A stretch of 64,000 bases of DNA from Capra hircus (GCF_001704415.2 NC_030808.1:80320594-80384593), one strand, 5' to 3'; positions 11,201-23,948 are shown, counted from the first letter of the stretch. The notes: generated from the letters alone by a model not told the origin. Made by a program: numbers and translations.

Positions 11201-14200
11201 GATATTAGATCCTTCTTGATCATCCTGCTTTTAATCTATAGCTCACCTACTACATTGGAGTTTCCAGAACACAGATCAGTTGTATCCATCTCCTGTCAGA
11301 ACTCCATCAGTGAATTCTCACTGTCATTGTTGTTTGCACCCTTGTACTCTTTGGAGTCCTCTCCAGCCTGCTTACTGTGGGGGAGGGAGATGCAGCAAGA
11401 GGGAGGAAGAGCAGGTGAGGTTGTGGGCAGCTCTGCTTTGAAGTGTTCTCCAACATCCAAAAGAGAGTTTATTCAAAAGAGAAAATGGTATAGCTGTTTA
11501 CAAAATAGTTTGAAAATCTCTGGCACACACAATGAAGCCCAGAGACCCTAGTATTTCAAGCAAGGCTTTTGCTGAATGGATGCTACCTACCATTTTACCT
11601 TCCCCTGCCACTTCCCCAGCATGCTCCCTACACCCCACCCAGAATTTTCACTTCTCTCAACATAGCACGTAATTTTACTCCTATGAGCCTTTGGATGCAG
11701 TTTCCTAAGGCTAAAATGTCTTTTTTCCCGATCTGTTTGCAAAACTACCAATGTCCATCAAGAATCTATTCAAACAGCACTACGCTAAGATTTGTTTTCC
11801 CCAAATGACGTTCTTGTTCCTCTCCTGCCCGTAGAACATCTTTCAGATCTCTGCTATAGGTCTTATCTCATTGTGTTTTACTTTATGTTGTCATTTCACT
11901 ACACAGATGCTGAATTCCTTGAGCACAGGAACTATGTCTTACTCAGTTTGTATAATTCATCACGTAACACAGGTCATATCACATAGAGGTATTCAAAAAA
12001 TATCTGTCAAATGAATGAGCCAAGTTATTAGAATGTCCGCCAACTCAAAGCTTATTCCCAAAGTAATAACTTCTTTTAAATCTGACTACTGTAAGATCAG
12101 TTGCCTTTTTTCATCGGATTTTGAAATTAGTTCTGTGATTTGAGAAGTAAATTAAAAAAAACCTAGTGCTTCATGAAATGTTTTAGAATATTTACTAGCT
12201 GTGTGACCTTGGGCAAGTTTCTTTTTGTATCTCCATTTCTTCATCTGTGAAATGGGCATGGTAATGGCATCTAATTTAAGACTGTTGCTAGGACTAAACA
12301 ATGATAAAGTTTCTTTAACAGTGCTTGGCACACACTGAAGCTTAGCTATTAGTGTTACTTTTGGATTCTTAGGTAGGATAGAATCTCTTTATATCTATCA
12401 CATGCGCAGAAAATCTTTATAAGTTTTGTATAGTCACCTTGAATGCTTTTGGGGGGATGAGGCAAAGTATAAACATAAAACAATTAAAATATAAAAGTTT
12501 CAGATCTCACTGAGTCTCTTTGTTCTGCTGAGAGTGCTTTCTTTTGATATTTTTTAGAACTGGAATGATTACAGTCATCAGGCTTTTGTCTGTGATCATC
12601 TGTCAGATCTCCTTGAGCTGCTTTTAGACCCAGAGCAACTTACTGCATCATTTCATTCAACCCACAGTAGTCTAGTCTCTCAGGAAGCTGTTGTGGCACT
12701 CAGCTTTCTAATCGAAGGCACAGTGAGTGGAGCTAGGAAGATATATCCACTTTATGAACTTGCACTGTGGCAACCACTGCATGCGGAAACTGGCTTCTCA
12801 AAGACCTCTAAGACCTTTTCTTTCTACAAGCTGGAAGCCTGGTTGAGAACCTGCTTGACTGGGAATCCATTTGGTACATCTGCTTGCCTCAAGTCTGGGA
12901 AGAAATTGGCTTGGGCTCACCAAGGTATTTATTAATATCTTAATCTATATTAAATTGACTGACAGGTTATGGAACCTAGTATTTTCTGGTATATTAGTGA
13001 TCACATATCTTTTGTGGAAGACCTCAAGTATATTGCTACTATAAAAGGGAAAAAGGGGAACATCTCTATTGTAAATGACTTTTTCTCAAGGCAGCAACAA
13101 TCTCAGTTGACTCATTAGTCCAACTTGCTTTGGTTGCAACTAACAGAAACTCCAACTTCAGTTAGTCCTTTCTGTGCTCTACTTTCGTCTTTTTGGGCTT
13201 GTTTTCCCTCTCACTCTCATGCTGATTTCCTTGAAGCTTTCCCATTTTCTGTGCTTAGTAGAAATTGGCTATTCCACAGTTATACCCTCATAGAGTTGTT
13301 GCAAAAATGAAGTTCTTTTAGCTATATAGACACAGGCAGACTAGCTATTTCTGAATTAGAAATTTAAATTCATAGTAGAGAGAATTTAGCTTTGGTTGCA
13401 AAGGTATCTACTTCTGATTGTCCAGTGATGGCTAACAGGATAGGTTCAGGTACTGTATGACTTCTTCGGGCCCAGGTATAAGTTTTAAGAGAAGAGGGCC
13501 TCAGAAGTAGGTGCTACACTAAGGCAAATGCCAGGCAGAATTAATAGGAAAAAACTAGAGTATACTTTCAAAATCTCTGAGTTTCAGAGATAAAGAGAAA
13601 ATAGTTTCCATGCAAATGTAAAAAAAAAAAAGCAGTTTTGTATCAAATTTTTGTAATGCTAAAATTCAGAAAACGGTTGAGTAACATCTATAATGATCCA
13701 AGTATTTTGCATGCAACCAAGTTATTGCCCTAGCATGAGGTCAGACTCTCAGGTATGTATGGCTTCTATGAACAGGAGACACTATATAATTGTTGATGTT
13801 GATAAAAGAAATATAGGTGCAAGTAAGTTTTTAAACATTGTTAGGATAAGTACTAGGAGGAAAAAGGACATCTGACCTCTTAGGATTATAAAATGTATAG
13901 ATAGTAGGATTACAAATAATTTTTATCTTATTTTACTTATAGTATTTAAAAGTTTTCTACAGTAGCCATATATTAATTTTCTAATAAAAGAAAACAATAA
14001 GAATTGTTTTAAAAGAAGAATAGTGTACTATGTGACCTCTCCACATTTGGCAGTTTTCTTTACAAGAGTGGTCCTGATGGCTTGCAGGGAAGTACAGCCT
14101 GAGAAAGCAATGATGTCATGGTGAGACTGTGTTAGGAGGGCAGCCTGCACAGAGTTTTTGAGTATGAGTTTGTGCAAGGCAGCATGTCTGAGAGGAAGAT

Positions 14201-17200
14201 GTACTCTCAGTAATGATCCTGAGAGTAAAGACATGAACCTAAATAGAATGCATGGAAGGATGTGGTAAGTAACTTAGGAGAAGTTCAGAATTTGTATTAT
14301 AGCAATTTAAAAAGAATATTTCAGAGTTGGGATGATAAATTAAGGTGAGTTGGGGAAGATATTTGAATTGCGTCAACTCTACCACTTACTAGCCATATGG
14401 CCTTAGGCACGTTACTTAACTTGAAGAGTAGACATGAAAAAAATCTTAGATCTATAGGCAATCTTGAATGGATTGTAGATTTCACCTTTTATTAAAAAGA
14501 CAAAAAATTTAAAATTTGGCAACATACAGAAAAGCACAGAGAGTAGTATAGCATACACTTCTTTACCTGACACCCAGATCTAACACTTTTTAAACCTGTT
14601 ATGTATCTAATTTTAGACATGTGGACATGTAGATATGTATAAGCTCATTTGGATGATGGGTTTCCTTTGAAACTATCTCATTTGTATTTTTCTTAAATAG
14701 TTGAAGGGACAACCAAGAGAGCAAAGATTGCCTGTAATACTCACGTGGCCCCAAAGATGCACCGCATGGTGGTGATGAGCCAGGTTTACAAGCAAACGTT
14801 GGCCAAGAGCTCAGATACTCTGGTGGGGGCACATGTAAAGATCCATCGTTGCAACGAGTCTTTTATATATCTGCTCTCTCCCTTACGGTAAGCAGTCTTC
14901 ATAGTGTTCTGACATTGTTACATCTTCTTTAGAATGGGGTTGGTCCTTTTATTTGTCATCACAGAATAATATCATAGTCAAACGTTTTTTAATCTTCTTC
15001 AAAGGAATTTACCTCATTTTTCAGATCCGTGACGATTGAGAAGTGCAGAAATAGCACCTTTGTCCTGGGCCCTATACAGACTGCTCTTCACCTCCACAGC
15101 TGTGACAACGTTAAAGTCATTGCTGTTTGCCATCGTCTGTCCATCTCGTCGACGACAAGTTGCATCTTTCACATTCTGACACCTACACGCCCCCTTATTC
15201 TCTCTGGGAACCAGAGAGTAACTTTTGCACCTTTTCATACCCATTACCCGATGCTGGAGGACCACATGGCCAGGACCGGCCTTGCTACAGTGCCTAACTA
15301 TTGGGATAATCCCATGATTGTGTGCAGAGAGAACAGCAGCCCAAGTGTCTTCCGACTCCTACCACCATGTGAATTCTATGTGTTTATTATTCCATTTGAA
15401 ATGGAAGGGGACACAACAGAGATACCTGGGGGTCTTCCATCTGCATATCAGAAAGCACTGAGCCAAAGGGAAAAAAAGATACAGGTCTGGCAGAAAACTG
15501 TGAAGGAAGCTCGTTTAACAAAGTGAGTAGTTTCTAGAAGTAAGTAGTAACTTGTCTTATGTAAAACTCCACGGGAAAGCAAATTAATCTGCATGCATGC
15601 TCCGTCTCTCAGTCGTGTTTGGCTCTTTTGTGACCCCATAGACTGAAGCCCGCCAGGCTCCTCTGTCCATGGAATTCTCCAGGCAAGACTACTGGAGTGG
15701 GTTGCCTTTTCCTACTCCAGGGGATCTTCCCAAGCCCCAAACCTGCGTCTCCTGCATTGGCAAGTAGATTCTTTATGACTGCACCATCTGGGAAGCCCCC
15801 CAAATTAATCTGCACATGTTTATAATTGTGCTAAACAAACAAAAAAGACAAAATGTGTCTTTTGTTAAGGTCAGTATTCCAGGTACTGTTTGGTTGGGGG
15901 ATGGGAGCAAGTGGATACTCAAGTATTAGACTCCCTCCTTTTTTTTGGTATAGTAAATTTATTTTTTTTATACACAAAAGAACACTTTGTATTGGGGTAT
16001 AGCCAGTTAACAATGTTGTGATAGTTCCAGGGAAACAGGGAAGGGACTCAGCCATACATAATACATGTATCCATTCTCCCCCTAAAATTCCCTCCTACCC
16101 AGGCTGCCACATAACACTGAGCAGAGTTCCATGTGCTATACAATAGGTTTTTGTTAGTTATCCATTTAAAATATAGCAGTATGTACATGACCTTCCCAAA
16201 TAGACTCTCTCCTTTTAAGAAGCTTCAGTTTAACTGGCAGATATAAGACTTAAATGAAGGACCGTATATAAGGTCAATCATAAATGGATTACTTTTAGTT
16301 TTTAATTTTCTCCTCTGCACTATATTGGTGGTTTTCAGATGGTTGTGTATCAGGATCATCTAAAGAGCTTGTTAAAAATACAGGTCCTGGCTCCTCTACT
16401 CTACAGATAGACTTCCCAAAAGTGGACTCCTAATGCTGGTCCATGGACTCATGCCAGTTTTTGTCAAAGTTCTTAATTAAAAATAAGTACAGTGTTTTTA
16501 AGTAGTGCTAAATTTAGTCAACTTAGAACACTGTCTTTTATTCTGAAATTGTTTCTTTCTTACTTTGTAGGTACTGAAGTATCTTGTTTTTAATAACATG
16601 CTTGATATAATAGATGCTTATGGTTTATTATGTCCATCACAAAATTTTATTTCGAGGGTACTTGTCTTTAAACTCTAGGAGCCAGGGACACACTATATAT
16701 AAAGCATATATAAAGATTCAGAAAACATGAATGTGGGTAGTTGGAGAAGATTGATGGAAAGAATTTGTGTTGGACATTGAAAAATGAGCAGAGTTTGGAT
16801 AGGAATTGAGGGTTAGGCAGAATACTTGAAACAGCATTAGAGGAACAGATGTGGAAGCAGAAGCAGACTTAAGGTTTCCTGGAAATCAGTTGCTTAAACA
16901 AGATTCAGGGTGTGGATAATGATATTTAAACTTGTATGAGTAGATCAAGCCAGATCATGTAGAATCTTGCATATCAGTCAATAAGAGTTAGATTTATGTG
17001 GAATTAAATAATAGAAGGCATAAAAGGGTTTTAAACAATGGAATGAAGTTCAGAAAGCCATTTCATTTATTCAGGAACATTTATAGAATGCCTGCAATAT
17101 GCAAACCACCTTATTAGATGGTATGGCAGATAAATGTGATTGGCACATATGAAGATGCTCTGACTAGATCTGAAAGAGGGAAGTCAGGGTGGTATTACAA

Positions 17201-20200
17201 TATTCTAGACTAAGAAACTGGACTAGAGTGGAGATAAAGGATGTGGCAACCAGAAATATTTTGACAGGAGGCTGAACTTGGTACAAGATTTTCTAAAACA
17301 GACAAAGATGACTTCAAAAATTGCACTCCAGTTTAGACACCTTTGATCACTTTTCTTCTGGACAGAATAGCATGTACAACTTAAAAAGTAGTTGGTGCTC
17401 AGAATAATTATGAAGTAATTATTTAATAATTAAGTAATCATTGTCTGTACAATATTTTGGTGTTTAATTTTGTTAGAGATGTTAGGAAAGATAAGTAGGA
17501 AACATAGTACCACAAGATGGAGGGGTGCTTCTTCTACAACATTGTCTATTTGGGAGCTGGAGCTAGTTTGAGAAGAGGGTATCAAGTTCTTTTGGAGGCT
17601 GTTTACATGAAATGTCCTGTGTCCTAATAATGTCTTGATCCTTAAGACTTAGAAAAACTCTTACTATAATAATTGGATTCCATTTGCTTGGTATTCGTTT
17701 TTTGTTATTATTTTTCCTGATTATCATTATCTTGGAAAATAGCAGCCATTCTAAAAATGTTTCTATTTCTCATGATCCAGAGCTGTGATTTGATGTGTAA
17801 GTAGGAGTGCCTATTTTAATTAGATCTCTTGATTTTATTGATGTTAAAATTAGTGTTGTTCTTTGGACAGCATGTCTGTATTGTAGTGGAAAGTACTCTG
17901 ACTCAGGAATTAGTACAGACCATGCCACTTACTGTATGACATTGAAGGTGTCATCTGATCTATCTCTTGGCTATATCACATATATATATAGTGTATTTTC
18001 TACCTGATACGACTGATATAAAGGTTCATTAATAAAGATAACTTATAGTAATGATGTGTGTATAAGACACTGTAGTAGTGTGTCCTGTACCATGTGTAGT
18101 AGTGTGAGTGTAAGACACCCTGCTTAATGATGAGTCTGAGAGACACATCTTCTAGGTGAGATTGTTTACTCAATGTCTGAGACGTGACCTGTTAGACCTC
18201 TTCATTCTAAGAGAAACTGTTGAAAAAAGACTCAATCCAGCCATCTAATTTTCTGGATGCATTTTTGTGGCATATGGATTAAGGAAGGAAGTATATAAGA
18301 TATACTTACACACTTGCATTTAGATTCTTTTCTTAAAAATCTTTTTGTTTTGTATTGAGGTATAGCAAATTAACAATGTTGTGATAGTTTCAGATGGACA
18401 GCAAAGGGACTTAGTCATATATATACATGTATCCACTCTCCTCCAAACTCCTCTCTCATCCAGGCTGCCACATAAAACTGAGCAGAGTTCCACGTGCTAT
18501 ACAGGAGGTCCTTGTTGGTTATTTCATTTTAAATATAACAGTGTGTACATGTCCATCCCAAATTCCCTAACTGTCCCTTCCCTTCATCCCTCCTACTGGC
18601 AACCATAAGTTTGTTAGTTCTAAGTCTGTGAGGCTCTTTTTGTTTTGTAAGTAAGTTTGCATTTAGCTTCTTCAAAATAGTTGCTAGCTACCAAAAATAT
18701 AAACATCGGTAATAGTCACAACTCATGCTTTATCTGGGAATCCACTGTAAAAATACTGCTGTTATCTGTAACAAACATTCCACTTGGTTTGTATCTCATG
18801 GATTAAGCCACCAAGATACTGATAATACGGATCAGTCATGTTCAGCTTAGCAAAACAATGCTGATGATCATAAAAGTAAGTGAGACGTATTGAGCACTTA
18901 CTATGTGCCTTGTACTGTTCTAAGCGCCTTCTATGTATTAACTCATTTCTTCTTCCTAACGTCAAGGCTGTATATTGTCACCCTGCTTATTTAACTTATA
19001 TGCAGAGTACATCATGAGAAATGCTGGGCTGGATGAAGCACAAACTGGAATCAAGATTGCTGGGAGAAATATCAATAACCTTAGATATGCAGATGATACC
19101 ACCCTTATGGCAGAAAGAGAACAAGAATTAAAGAGCCTCTTGATGAAAGTGAAAGAGGGGAGTAAAAAAGTTGGCTTTAAGCTCAACATTTAGAAAACTA
19201 AGATCATGGCATCCAGTCCCATCACTTCATGGGAAATAGATGGGGAAACAGTGGAAACAGTGGCTGACTTTTTGGGGGGCTCCAAAATCACTGCAGATGG
19301 TGATTGCAGCCATGAAATTAAAAGACACTTGCTCCTTGGAAGGAAAGTTATGACCAACCTAGACAGCATATTAAAAAGCAGAGACATCATTTTGTCCACA
19401 AAGTTCCGTCTAGTCAAGGCTATGGTTTTTCCAGTGGTCATGTGTGGATGTGAGAGTTGGACTATAAAGAAAGCTGAGTGTAGAAGAATTGATATTTTGA
19501 ACTGTGGTGTTGTAGAAGACTCTTGAGAGTCCCTTGGACTGTAAGGAGATACAACCAGTCCATCCTAAAGGAAATCAGTCCAGGGTGTTCATTGGAAGGA
19601 CTGATGCTGAAGCTGAAACTCCAATATTTTGGTCACCTGATGAGAAGAGCTGACTCGTTTGAAAAGACCCTAATGCTGGGAAAGATTGAAGACAGGAGGA
19701 GAAGGGGACGACAGAAGATGAGATGGTTAGATGGCATCACCAACTCAATGCACATGAGTTTGGGTAAATTTTGGGAGTTGATGATGGACAGGGAGGCCTG
19801 GTTCATGGGATCACAAAGAGTCGGACATGACTGAGTGAACTGAACTGAACAATTCCTTATCACGGATGAGGAAATTAAGGAACAGAGAAATTTAAGTAAC
19901 TTACCCAAAGTCACATAGGAGTCAGGATTTGCATCTAGTCAGCCTAGTTCCAGAACCTAGGTTCTTAGTGTCTCTACTGTTTTCTGTGAACTATTATCAT
20001 ATATAATATAATCATTATAATGATGTGATATAAAAGTGGATCATTGGAAAAACATTCTTTTAAAGCAGTTCTGTTGTTTGGACACTGCTGGTATTTAGAT
20101 GCCTAGATTTTCTCCCACGTACAGAAAGCTTATACACGTGCAGAATCTGGAATGTGATAAGGCACTTAACACATGTTAACTGTGAGTTAGAGTGTCTTCA

Positions 20201-21873
20201 AGTGGTAAGATCCTAGATAACAATAGAAACAAGGGAAAGCACACAATTTCACCTTGGGAACATGGAAAGACAGAGGAATTATTTGCTAAGTTGAACTGAA
20301 ACTCCCAACATCATCCTTTTAAAGTGATTAGGTTATATCATTTCCTTACTGTGGCCCCTCTCACAAGTCCCCATCATACTTGAAACAAAATGCAATATAA
20401 AACCTTCATGGTACCTACCAGGCCCTTTCTGTCTCATTTTTCTGCCATTCTTTTCCTTATTCACTGTCCTCCCACCATAATATGATCTTACTTACTCATT
20501 GCCATCCAGCCATACACCACCAGGAATGTATCTGTAGAATAAAGTTGGATATCATTACGTATTGCAAGGAGGGAGAGAATTAATTACATCTCCATAAAAG
20601 CATGTTTAAAAGAACTGGTCATTGCATTTTGGCTGTGATAGATGATTTGGGGGAGGGTCCTGTTGTGAGTTGGATGCAATCTGGAAGTGAGGGTAATTCT
20701 GTGATTTGGTATTATAATAATTTTTATATTAAAGAAGAGAGGAATGAAGGGGATAAAAATGTGATTGTAAAGAAACAGCAGTCACTCATTAGCCAGGAAA
20801 GGGTAATGCTCAGTCATTTTTATGGTTTGGATCACAAAATGTTTTTGTTTTTCATCCAGACCTGAGATATGATTATGGAGTGGTTTTGTTTTTGTGTTGA
20901 TCTAGCATCATCCCACAATGATCTTGTCTGCTGTTGGTGTGCTGTGGGATTATTTATGTTTAACAGAAGAGCACCACAACCAGGCCAGATCCAGACTACA
21001 CCTAGGCCTAGCTAAGCTTAGGTGCTAAGCCAACTCCTGGCTATCAGGAGCTTCTCTTCTCTTGCTTATCCTCAATATGTTAAATATTCTTTCACTTTTG
21101 AGACTTTGCAGTTTTTGTTCCCTCTGCCTGGAATGTTCTTCTCCAGATATATTTTTTTTCTTAATCCACGACTTCATTCAGATTTCTGCTTAAGTGTGAT
21201 CTTAGGTGTCTCCTGTCCGTCCTTTCTAAATTAGCATTCCCAATACTCTCAATTTCCCTACTCTGCTCTGTTTTTCTAACTACTTAGGTTCATACACACA
21301 CACACACACACACGTTATTTATTACCTATATTCCCTACTAGAATATGCAGTTCACAAGGAGCACAGACTACATAGATCACAATGGGAACCACTCCCTCTG
21401 GAGTCGTGTGGTGCAAACCTGCCTGGACAGAGGCCACTTCTCTTTTCTTTACATGTCTTATCAGTCAGAACACTACTCAGCATCACTGGTCCTCAGTAAA
21501 TATCTGTTGAGTGAATAATCAGTAGAAAATATATAATTACTGACAAGTCTTTACAAAGAGAGAATTGTATTTGACCAATCTTTTTTTTTTTGGTGGTGGT
21601 GATGTAGTATGTAGCACTGAACAAAGTAGTCATTCAGAGAGAACAAATGAATAACTAGAAATAATTTAAAATTTATCCTATTAAAGCATTTTGTAACCAC
21701 TTGGTATAAAATTAATATGAGTGCATTGTTTTTGCAATTTTAGGGATCAAAGAAAGCAGTTTCAGGTACTTGTGGAAAACAAGTTTTATGAGTGGTTGAT
21801 TAATACAGGACACCGTCAGCAGCTGGACAGTCTTGTGCCTCCGGCAGCAGGCTCCAAACAAGCAGCAGGATAA
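5194..21873 (+). CDS. TBCCD1: TBCC domain-containing protein 1, spliced gene (557 aa)
   Basis: TBCCD1 is a tubulin cofactor C-like protein that acts at the centrosome and in Golgi positioning (family knowledge). Coding exons are 5194-5529, 9996-10151, 12558-12924, 14701-14887, 15025-15522 and 21744-21873. They sum to 1,674 nt: 557 codons plus TAA, the same length as the human protein as I recall it. All introns are GT-AG and phases join correctly, for example G|TT at codon 287, CG|A at 349 and AA|G at 515. The start is the first in-frame ATG that gives the known MDQS N-terminus. The C-CAP/cofactor C-like domain covers roughly residues 290-435. At the position of the arginine finger of TBCC and RP2 this protein has Ser388 (context CHRLSIS), which suggests no GAP activity of that type. 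Introns hold SINEs, L1, L2, MIR and BovB copies. The frame is intact throughout. Confidence 0.97.
6052..6419 (+). mobile_element. Short L1 3' end nested inside older L1
   Basis: The duplicated target AAAAACCAC flanks this piece at 6043-6051 and 6420-6428. Removing it rejoins the older L1 ('gcaaatcaaaaaccac' with 'tttgaggtattacc'). The insert holds a 5'-truncated L1 tail that is itself split by the SINE at 6176-6386. Confidence 0.75.
6176..6386 (-). mobile_element. Bov-tA SINE nested in L1 tail
   Basis: A reverse-strand Bov-tA copy with a 9-bp target duplication, AAATCAACT, at 6167-6175 and 6387-6395. It is the third layer of the nested structure and so the youngest of the three insertions. 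Confidence 0.88.
7082..7230. repeat. 30-bp minisatellite, five units, in L1 3' end
   Basis: Five near-identical copies of a unit beginning ATAATGGAAAAGAATCAA and ending in a TG/TA run start at 7082, 7111, 7141, 7171 and 7201. The period is exactly 30 bp after a 29-bp first unit. The unit derives from the L1 3' untranslated region. Because 30 is a multiple of three, the reverse strand encodes a ten-residue repeat (IHTFDSFPLY-like). I read this as a by-product, not a protein. Confidence 0.9.
7430..7900 (+). repeat. Two related copies of an ancient unnamed repeat
   Basis: A 'cagtggctta' block followed by a 'tttatttctt' block occurs at about 7460-7495 and again at about 7652-7685, with similar flanks (a 'gactcagg' motif after each). 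This suggests two old copies of one transposon family. I cannot name the family. From 7900 to 8330 nothing else is recognised. Confidence 0.4.
8337..8603 (-). mobile_element. BovB LINE 3' tail
   Basis: Reverse-strand BovB 3' end: 'gttctgtcgctaaatcatg', 'ccaggcttccctctcc', 'gcatcagggtcttttcc', 'agcttcagcttcagcatc'. Truncated to about 265 bp. Followed by a MIR-like 'gagtgcctactatgtgc' segment at 8600-8740. Sequence from 8740 to 9990 is AT-rich intron with nothing else recognised. Confidence 0.8.
10460..10620 (+). repeat. MIR fragment
   Basis: 'gacaagtcagttaacttctc' followed by a degenerate 'gatgataatgcctatttc' and 'agcacatgacttg' order matches the second half of MIR. It is in TBCCD1 intron 3. 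From 10620 to 11560 nothing further is recognised. Confidence 0.5.
11560..12020 (+). repeat. L2 LINE fragment
   Basis: The L2 3' pattern 'tctgctataggtcttatctc', 'cagatgctgaattccttgag', 'aggaactatgtcttactc' and a terminal 'tgtcaaatgaatgagc' is clear. The upstream part (11580-11800) is more degenerate. Confidence 0.6.
12190..12375 (+). repeat. MIR SINE
   Basis: The MIR core is well preserved: 'tactagctgtgtgaccttgg', 'gcaagtttct', 'cttcatctgtgaaatgggc', then 'agtgcttggcacac'. It lies just upstream of TBCCD1 coding exon 3 (12558). Confidence 0.8.
12925..14700. other. TBCCD1 intron, no strong feature
   Basis: Mostly unique AT-rich intron. A degenerate MIR-like 'tctaccacttactagcc' segment is at 14375-14425, and an old L1-like 'agaaaagcacagagagtag' stretch is at 14465-14600. 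No exon-like open stretch with paired splice signals was found. Confidence 0.4.
15598..15797 (-). mobile_element. Bov-tA SINE
   Basis: Reverse-strand Bov-tA beginning 'gctccgtctctcagtcgtg' and ending 'ctgggaagcccc'. It inserted 75 bp after the donor of the exon 15025-15522. Possible short target repeats 'aaattaatctgca' occur at 15580-15592 and 15802-15814. Confidence 0.88.
15940..16200 (-). repeat. L1 3'UTR fragment
   Basis: Antisense L1 3' sequence: 'tattggggtatagccagtta', 'acaatgttgtgatagttcc', 'ccaggctgccacataac', 'gagttccatgtgctatac'. It is homologous to the copy at 18335-18640. Confidence 0.75.
16335..16460 (+). repeat. MER5-like hAT (Charlie) DNA-transposon fossil
   Basis: The order 'ggttttcag', 'atcaggatcatctaaagagc', 'ttgttaaaaatacagg' and 'ctggctcctc' resembles MER5. 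The assignment is tentative. The rest of 16460-18330 is AT-rich intron without a recognised feature. Confidence 0.45.
18335..18640 (-). repeat. L1 3'UTR fragment
   Basis: Antisense L1 3' end: 'ttgaggtatagcaaattaac', 'caggctgccacataaaac', 'gttccacgtgctatacagg', 'ctactggcaaccataag'. It is a second copy of the family at 15940-16200 in the same intron. Confidence 0.8.
18880..19990 (-). repeat. MIR SINE split by a BovB insertion
   Basis: An antisense MIR is interrupted by BovB. The left half is 'gagcacttactatgtgcc' to 'attaactcatttcttc' (18892-18955). The right half runs from 'cacggatgaggaaattaagg' to 'gtcacataggagtcaggatt' (19861-19930). Joined, they follow the MIR consensus order. Confidence 0.75.
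18963..19850 (+). mobile_element. BovB LINE, 5'-truncated reverse transcriptase fragment
   Basis: RTE-type retrotransposon piece of about 890 bp covering the end of the reverse transcriptase domain and the 3' tail. The catalytic box reads YADD with codons at 19086-19097, preceded by 'RNINNLR'. A TAG at 19192-19194 and later frame changes break it, so it is dead. It matches the sense strand of the larger copy at 41165-42912 and ends 'ctgaactgaactgaac'. It sits inside a MIR within TBCCD1 intron 6. Confidence 0.9.
20330..21330 (+). repeat. L2 LINE fragments with (CA)n
   Basis: Two L2-like blocks can be seen. The first, 20335-20530, includes 'aggccctttctgtctcat'. The second, about 21055-21290, includes 'gttccctctgcctggaatg' and 'tctgcttaagtgtgatc'. 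A (CA)10 run follows at 21294-21313. Between them (20540-21010) no clear feature is seen. Confidence 0.55.
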
Positions 21874-23104
21874 GACTTCCTCTTCGAAACACTGGTAGGT
21901 ATTTACAATGGCGACCATGTAAATTATTTGGGGGAAATCTTATAAGTGTGTCCCCCCCAAAAAAAAACCACACAGACTTATTATGTTACCAACCATTGCT
22001 ATTTTTTTCCACTGCTCCCACCAGCATATACAGAATTTTAAATGCCCATATTTACGACATTTTATACTGAGAAGACCAACCAGAATATTCAAACAGAACC
22101 TATAGCGTTATCAGCAAATAGAATAGCCAAATTCGTCTTTTTTGACTCTTGCCTGACACAGTCCAAAGCTGTTCTGTACTTCCCTGTATATGGCTTTAAG
22201 GTTTACTCTTTCTAATACATTTCACCTCTATTCTGTAAATCCACATACTAGTCATTTAATTTAGCTAGTCTTTGTTAATTGTGCCTTAATAAATTACTAG
22301 AATTAATCCAAATGAAGATTTGAATACTAAACTCTAGGAATCCTGCAGATTCAATAGAAGAGGACATAGATACAGACACATTTACTGGAAGTTGTTTAAT
22401 CCAAATACACAGCATTTTTTTTTAATAGAAATTAGCTTATTTTGCTATTTGAAAGTATCTTTAAAGACTCACAATAGAAAAACACAAAGGACATAAATAG
22501 GTAGTTCACAGAAAGATACAAAGATCCTCACTTTCACCTAAAATTAGAAATGTAAGATACTATTTTTCATCTATCACATTGGCAAAGGTCAAAAATGTAA
22601 TTTACAACACTAAGACATTTCACTTACCAGTGAGCAAAGTAAATTTGTGCAGCCTTTTTGGAGGATAGTTTGACAAAATCAGAATTAAAAATGCACACAT
22701 TCTTTGACTTTGTAATTTCACATCTTAGATTTAGCTTACAGATATGCAAAGATCTGTTTAAAGATCTGTAGCATTATTTGAAATATCTGTAGGCTGGAAA
22801 CAAGCCAAATGTTTCTCAGTAGAGGGCTGGTGCCTATGAACCAGTTCATTCATGCTTGGAATGCATCTTTAAAAAGAGTGGAGTATATCTACAGGTGTTC
22901 ACCTTGAATGATCTATAGTGGAGTGAAAGTAAAAGGTGAGAAGGGGAGTAAAATGTTGCCTTGTGTGTTTGAGAAAAGAAGGAGGGATAATCCCATGTAT
23001 TTATATACTAATTATATGCTTTTAAAATTTCTGAAAAGTTATAAAGAAATTATTAGAGTGTTTATCTGAGGAATGAGACTGGATGTCTAGGGTAGGAGAA
23101 AACT

Positions 23105-23900
23105 TATTCTTAATTTTTATTGAGATATAATTCACATACCATAAAACTTACTTTTTAAAGTGAAGAATTCAGCAGCTTTGATTATATTCACAATTTTGTA
23201 CAACCATCACCATGAACAAATTCAGAACATTTTCATCACCCTAGAAATAAAGCCCATATACATTGATAGTCAAGCCCAAATCCTCCAACTCTGATATCTC
23301 CTCTGCCCCCTGTTTCCAGGCAATCTCTAACCTGCTGTTTGTCACTTGACTTGTCAGTTTTGGACATTTCATATATTGATAAGTGGAATCATGCAACATA
23401 TGGCGTTTGTGTCTGGCTTCTTTCACTTAGCATAATGTTTTTAAGGTTTATCTATGTTATAGCATGTGTCAGTATTCTTTTTTATGGTTGGATAGTGTTC
23501 CATTTGGAGAAGGCGATGGCACCCCACTCCAGTACTCTTGCCTGGGAAATCCCATGGATGGAGGAGCCTGGTGGGCTGCAGTGCATGGGGTCGCAAAGAG
23601 TCGGACACAACTTAGCAACTAAACAACTACTATTAATATTCCATTATATGGATATACCACACTTTATCTGTTCATCAGTTGATAGACATTTGAGTTGCTT
23701 CCACTTGTTAGCTGTTGTGAATAATGCTGCTATATGTACTTTCATGTACAAATTTTTGTGTAGAGATATGTTTTTATTTATCTTCAGTATACAGTACAGA
23801 GGAGTAGAATTGAAAGGCCATAAGTTTAATTTTTTGAGGAACTGCTGAACTGTTTTCCAGAGCTGGATAGCATATTCTTTACTGTTTATACATTGTTTAT
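23105..23900 (-). repeat. Old L1 (L1M-type) antisense, carrying a SINE
   Basis: Antisense old L1: 'ttattgagatataattcaca', 'gtacaaccatcaccatg', 'ttggacatttcatatattg', 'cagttgatagacatttgag'. It is interrupted by the SINE at 23504-23625. Homologous stretches recur at 36305-36710, 39475-39850 and 46960-47170. Confidence 0.75.
23504..23625 (+). mobile_element. Bov-A monomer SINE
   Basis: Sense Bov-A body from 'tggagaaggcgatggcacc' to 'gagtcggacacaactt'. It is flanked by a short duplicate TTCCATT, which lies just before and just after it in the L1. Confidence 0.85.
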
Positions 23901-23948
23901 ATCTTCAGTATGTATTACTTTTTATGAAAAAAGAATTTTACAATACTT

